Source: Phycisphaerales bacterium
GTDB lineage: Bacteria; Planctomycetota; Phycisphaerae; Phycisphaerales; SM1A02
Assembly (NCBI GenBank): GCA_030748455.1
Contig: JASMLY010000066.1
Coordinates: 1 to 10,641, forward strand
Direction of reading: 5' to 3'
DNA length: 10,641 nucleotides
Under the pieces are notes generated by a model. It was not told the origin of the DNA. It worked only from the letters and a program-made list of their open reading frames with translations, and did no database searches. This document shows positions 6,753 to 10,641 of this stretch, piece after piece (positions within the stretch are counted from its first letter, which is position 1; each line of letters starts with the position of its first letter). A program made the position numbers and the translations under genes.

Positions 6753-7439
6753 ATGCGAGAACAATTGCCAGAACATATTGCAATCATTATGGATGGGAAT
6801 GGTCGTTGGGCTCAGTCAAAAGGGTTGCCACGAAGTGCAGGTCACGAAGCTGGTGCGAACTCTGTGAAGCGAGTCGTAGAGTGCTGCGGAGAACTTGGCA
6901 TTTCTTATCTTACGCTCTACTCGTTTTCAACCGAAAACTGGGGACGACCCAAAGATGAAGTTGATGCGTTGATGGCATTGTTAGTACAGAAACTCGTCTC
7001 AGAAGTCCCAGAACTCATTGAAAAGGGAGTTTCACTCCGCCATTATGGAAACAGAGAGCGGTTCTCTGTTGAAGTTCTAGAAGCACTCGATCGTGCCATT
7101 GAGCAAACGGCGAATGGATCGCGGCTTGTGCTAGGGCTTGCACTTGACTATTCGGGCCGGTCAGAGATCATGCACGCGATCAAAAGGCTGCAAGCAGATG
7201 GTGTCGCTGCTACCCAAGAAAACCTTGAACAACGTTTGTTTACTGCAGGAATTCCAGACCCAGATCTTCTGATTCGAACAGCAGGTGAAATGAGAGTCTC
7301 AAACTTTTTGCTCTGGCAAATTGCTTATACTGAAATGTACGTCACAGAACAGTGTTGGCCTGACTTTGATGCTGATTCGCTTACTACTTGTATTGCAGAA
7401 TATTCTGAACGCAAACGCACGTTTGGAAAAATCTCATAA
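6753..7439 (+). CDS. uppS: Isoprenyl transferase / undecaprenyl diphosphate synthase
   Basis: This 228-residue protein adds isopentenyl diphosphate units in cis to farnesyl diphosphate, making the C55 carrier precursor used for peptidoglycan and other envelope polymers. It is a soluble or membrane-associated cytoplasmic enzyme. Family signatures are clear: HIAIIMDGNGRWA at 8-20 with the catalytic Asp at 14, LTLYSFSTENWGRP at 53-66, and RTAGEMRVSNFLLWQ at 175-189 with the two Arg and Ser (175, 181, 183) that bind isopentenyl diphosphate. The length is typical or slightly short. A TTG at 6738 is an alternative start, but it touches the hairpin and would cover the -10-like box, so ATG 6753 is preferred. 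There is no Shine-Dalgarno sequence. In many bacteria cdsA follows uppS; here the next gene is convergent purA. Confidence 0.95.
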   Translation: MREQLPEHIAIIMDGNGRWAQSKGLPRSAGHEAGANSVKRVVECCGELGISYLTLYSFSTENWGRPKDEVDALMALLVQKLVSEVPELIEKGVSLRHYGNRERFSVEVLEALDRAIEQTANGSRLVLGLALDYSGRSEIMHAIKRLQADGVAATQENLEQRLFTAGIPDPDLLIRTAGEMRVSNFLLWQIAYTEMYVTEQCWPDFDADSLTTCIAEYSERKRTFGKIS

Positions 7440-7536
7440 AACTCCCTCTCTGCTATGTTTTTGCATTGCAAGTAACAGGTACGTGTTTGCAGATGTGGGG
7501 AAGGTATCAGTGGTTTGAAAGTTTTAGGAAATGTTG
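7440..7536. other. Gap between convergent uppS and purA
   Basis: These 97 bases separate the two stop codons. I found no convincing hairpin with a T tract for either direction; only weak short repeats (TTGCA/TGCAA) are present. No open frame here resembles a protein. Termination may be Rho-dependent or inside the facing gene. Confidence 0.5.
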
Positions 7537-8844
<1,308 letters not shown>

Positions 8845-8851
8845 CTAGTAC

Positions 8852-8879
8852 ATTCTAGCAGGGTGCTAGCGCCTGCGAA
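8852..8879 (-). promoter_or_regulatory. Candidate promoter for a leaderless purA transcript
   Basis: On the minus strand TGCTAGAAT (8852-8860) is an extended -10 (TGn plus TAGAAT), 7 bases before the purA ATG. TTCGCA (8874-8879) lies 16 bases upstream of the hexamer and matches TTGACA at four positions. Transcription would begin at or next to the A of the ATG. It overlaps the 3' end of the FHA gene. Confidence 0.4.
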
Positions 8880-9183
8880 TGACAGTCTCGTCACCTTCCA
8901 CCGTAATGGTGAATTCAACAGGACCGATCTTCACGATGTCTGCATTTGAGAGTTCCGCTTTATTCACAGCGTTGCCATTGTGGAATGTTTTAGCCTCAGG
9001 ATCTCGATTGAGCAAATGGATCAACCCTGATTCGACGGTAATCTCACAGTGGAGTGGGGCAACTGAGGGAAGAGCGACATGGAGGTCACAGTTTCGGCGA
9101 CGACCTATGGTCGTGCGATCCTTGGTCAAGTCGAACGTTCGCCTTGTTCCGTCTTGATTCGTGATGGTGAGTTGAATACCCAT
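8866..9183 (-). CDS. Small FHA-domain protein with atypical phosphopeptide site
   Basis: This is a stand-alone forkhead-associated domain of 105 residues, a fold that usually binds phosphothreonine peptides. Conserved features are TIGRRRNCDL (Gly27, Arg28), LHCEI (His45), HNG (Asn69-Gly70) and the closing DIVKIGPVEFTI strand pair. The usual 'V-S-R-x-H' is VAPLH, so the phosphate-contacting Ser is Ala (42), and the usual 'S-N-G-T' region reads EAKTFHNG. I chose the ATG at 9183 because the domain's first strand (IQLTI) begins there; an upstream in-frame start at 9249 adds 22 residues without domain similarity. The gene has no signal peptide or membrane segment, so the protein is cytoplasmic. 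It precedes purA by 21 bases and is divergent from hemW. The partner is unknown. Confidence 0.85.
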   Translation of the reverse strand: MGIQLTITNQDGTRRTFDLTKDRTTIGRRRNCDLHVALPSVAPLHCEITVESGLIHLLNRDPEAKTFHNGNAVNKAELSNADIVKIGPVEFTITVEGDETVIRRR

Positions 9184-9203
9184 AATTTTGTCTCGGAAGT
9201 CCC

Positions 9204-9209
9204 TAGAAT
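9204..9209 (+). promoter_or_regulatory. Candidate -10 box of hemW
   Basis: TAGAAT matches five of six bases of TATAAT and ends 6 bases before the GTG at 9216, the same arrangement as at uppS and purA. No persuasive -35 box is visible. If it is used, the hemW start is GTG 9216 and the transcript is leaderless. Confidence 0.3.
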
Positions 9210-10493
9210 GTGCCCGTGCACCCAGATTCACACACGCCCCCTCTTTCACTTGCCCAGTTTACCAAGAACGGTGGGCTAACTCAAGAACAAACTAGAGAAG
9301 AACAATGTAAAACCGCAACTCCTTGGATTGCAACGGCTTCTGAAGTCACTGGACTTTATATTCACGTTCCTTTCTGTTTCCATAAGTGCCATTATTGCGA
9401 CTTTTTTAGCATCGTTGGTGACGCATCCTATCAACAGCAGTTCGTGAATCAACTCACTACAGAGTTTCAGATCGCATCTACGCACATCAGCCAACCAATT
9501 CAATCAATTTTTATTGGAGGAGGAACGCCTACGTTGTTGGAACCCTCCCTACTATCAATGATGCTCAAGAGCATCAATTCGAACTTCACGCTTGACGCAA
9601 CGTGTGAATGGACGATTGAAGTAAACCCCGAGACAGTGACATCCGAACTCGCGTTGATTCTTATGGATGCTGGTGTGAATAGAGTAAGTATTGGAGTTCA
9701 AACCTTTAATGAGGTACGTCTCAAAGCGCTTGAGCGGTTGCACAAACCTTCGAGCGTGTATCGAAGTGTTGATCATTTCAGAGCGGTTGGTTTTGAAAAT
9801 ATAAACCTTGATTTGATATTTGCCATACCAGGTCAAACACTTGCAATGGCTGAGGACGATCTCCGTAAAGCGATTGAACTTGAACCTGCACACATCAGTT
9901 CGTACGCATTGACGTATGAACCACAAACGCCTCTCTATACGAGAGAAAAACGTGGGGAAGTAGAGAAAGTGAACGAAGAGGTTGAGGCTCGCATGTTTGA
10001 ACAAACAATGCGGATCCTCGCAGATGCAAAGTATGAACAGTATGAGATTAGTAATTATTGTCAACCTGGAAAAGAATGCAGACATAACCTGAACTACTGG
10101 AACAATGGAGCGTGGTGGCCCTTTGGGCCAGCGGCTGCGGGGCACGTTGCAGGGAGACGATGGCGGAACGTCCCAAGGCTCTCGCAGTATTGTCAGGCAG
10201 ATGGATTGCCACCTGTAGAGGATGTTGAATTACTTTCCGAAAACAGCAGGGTGGGGGAAACATTCATGCTTGGGCTACGCTTGCTGCGTGGGATTCCAAA
10301 GCAAAAAGTTCTCGCGTTATTGACTCAAGAAGGGGGTGACAATCGACACGCTCTTATCAAGCAACATATGGAAGCTGGTTTGCTCGAATGGTCGCCAGAT
10401 TTACGTCTCACCAAGAAGGGGCTCATGCTTGCTGATACTGTGATGGGGGATCTTCTCATGGCAAGAACTCCAATGGTCGATACCAAAAAGTAG
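9210..10493 (+). CDS. hemW: Radical SAM heme chaperone HemW
   Basis: HemW binds heme and is thought to pass it to membrane heme proteins; it was long annotated as an oxygen-independent coproporphyrinogen III oxidase. In this 427-residue frame, LYIHVPFCFHKCHYC (49-63) carries the iron-sulfur cysteines 56, 60 and 63 in the C-x3-C-x2-C pattern. GGGTP (103-107), IEVNPETVT, RVSIGVQTFN, DLIFAIPGQT and HNLNYW (292-297) follow in family order, then the HemW C-terminal region. True HemN enzymes have an additional cysteine after the third (C-G-C), which is absent here. The 48 residues before the first strand are longer than usual and unlike HemW. An in-frame TAG at 9204-9206 allows only GTG 9210, GTG 9216 or a rare ATT at 9327 as the start. 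The gene is divergent from the FHA gene with only 26 bases between starts. Confidence 0.93.
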   Translation: MPVHPDSHTPPLSLAQFTKNGGLTQEQTREEQCKTATPWIATASEVTGLYIHVPFCFHKCHYCDFFSIVGDASYQQQFVNQLTTEFQIASTHISQPIQSIFIGGGTPTLLEPSLLSMMLKSINSNFTLDATCEWTIEVNPETVTSELALILMDAGVNRVSIGVQTFNEVRLKALERLHKPSSVYRSVDHFRAVGFENINLDLIFAIPGQTLAMAEDDLRKAIELEPAHISSYALTYEPQTPLYTREKRGEVEKVNEEVEARMFEQTMRILADAKYEQYEISNYCQPGKECRHNLNYWNNGAWWPFGPAAAGHVAGRRWRNVPRLSQYCQADGLPPVEDVELLSENSRVGETFMLGLRLLRGIPKQKVLALLTQEGGDNRHALIKQHMEAGLLEWSPDLRLTKKGLMLADTVMGDLLMARTPMVDTKK

Positions 10494-10500
10494 AAAGAGC

Positions 10501-10641
10501 ATGCAAAGTACTACTTCATTTTCAAACTTGCGTAGGCGACTTGCCCCGATGATTCGGCCACTTTTGGAGCATTTTCCGCCTTTGCGAATACTTGCAGTCA
10601 GTTTGTTGAAGATCAAACAACGAGGGCAGATAGAGCGGTGC
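10501..10641 (+). CDS. Start of an unrecognised gene, cut by the right edge
   Basis: An ATG 7 bases after the hemW stop opens a frame that stays open for all 47 codons to the window end. The visible protein begins MQSTTSFSNLRRLAPMIR and is Arg-, Leu- and Pro-rich with a weakly hydrophobic stretch (PLRILAVSLL). Short purine-rich AGAAAGAG precedes the ATG, and the tight spacing suggests an operon with hemW. No family is recognisable from this fragment. Confidence 0.5.
   Translation, partial: MQSTTSFSNLRRRLAPMIRPLLEHFPPLRILAVSLLKIKQRGQIERC

Noticed and set aside
9555..10145. 196-codon open frame on the minus strand inside hemW
   Set aside because: It lies opposite well-conserved hemW motifs, has no domain-like sequence and is best explained by codon use in hemW.
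9210..10493. Oxygen-independent coproporphyrinogen III oxidase HemN
   Set aside because: The additional cysteine after C-x3-C-x2-C found in HemN is missing (CDFF instead), and the HNLNYW motif fits HemW.

Overview
The window looks like a chromosomal segment of a planctomycete, most likely of the class Phycisphaerae. This rests on secreted proteins built from cysteine-rich 'GACC' repeats, a C-terminal single-loop dockerin-like tail ending in 'AAWGAC', a large protein with a GspK-like tail, several genes without a Shine-Dalgarno sequence, and an FHA protein beside purA. This is inference from family knowledge; there is no rRNA or other marker gene. No tRNA, CRISPR array, insertion sequence or prophage gene was seen.

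Left half (1-6740): two neighbouring plus-strand genes for extracytoplasmic GACC-repeat proteins. The first enters from beyond the left edge. It shows 18 complete repeats, then about 980 residues that are almost free of cysteine and end in a helix-hairpin-helix/GspK-like region. A clear intrinsic terminator follows. The second gene has its own candidate promoter, a palindrome, a strong ribosome binding site, a signal peptide, nine very regular six-cysteine repeats and one calcium-loop (dockerin-like) tail. It also ends at a hairpin.

Right half (6741-10641): housekeeping genes. uppS (undecaprenyl diphosphate synthase) runs right and converges on purA (adenylosuccinate synthetase). purA runs left and lies directly downstream of a small FHA-domain gene. 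hemW (radical SAM heme chaperone) runs right, divergent from the FHA gene, and is followed after 7 bases by the start of an unrecognised gene cut by the right edge.

The GACC genes probably contribute to the cell surface or to a pilus/secretion apparatus. The housekeeping genes serve cell-wall lipid carrier synthesis, purine synthesis and heme handling, with no evident link to the repeat genes. The most interesting points are the GACC array joined to a pseudopilin-like protein, its three-repeat higher-order pattern, and a shared -10-like hexamer 6-7 bases before three start codons that suggests leaderless transcripts.
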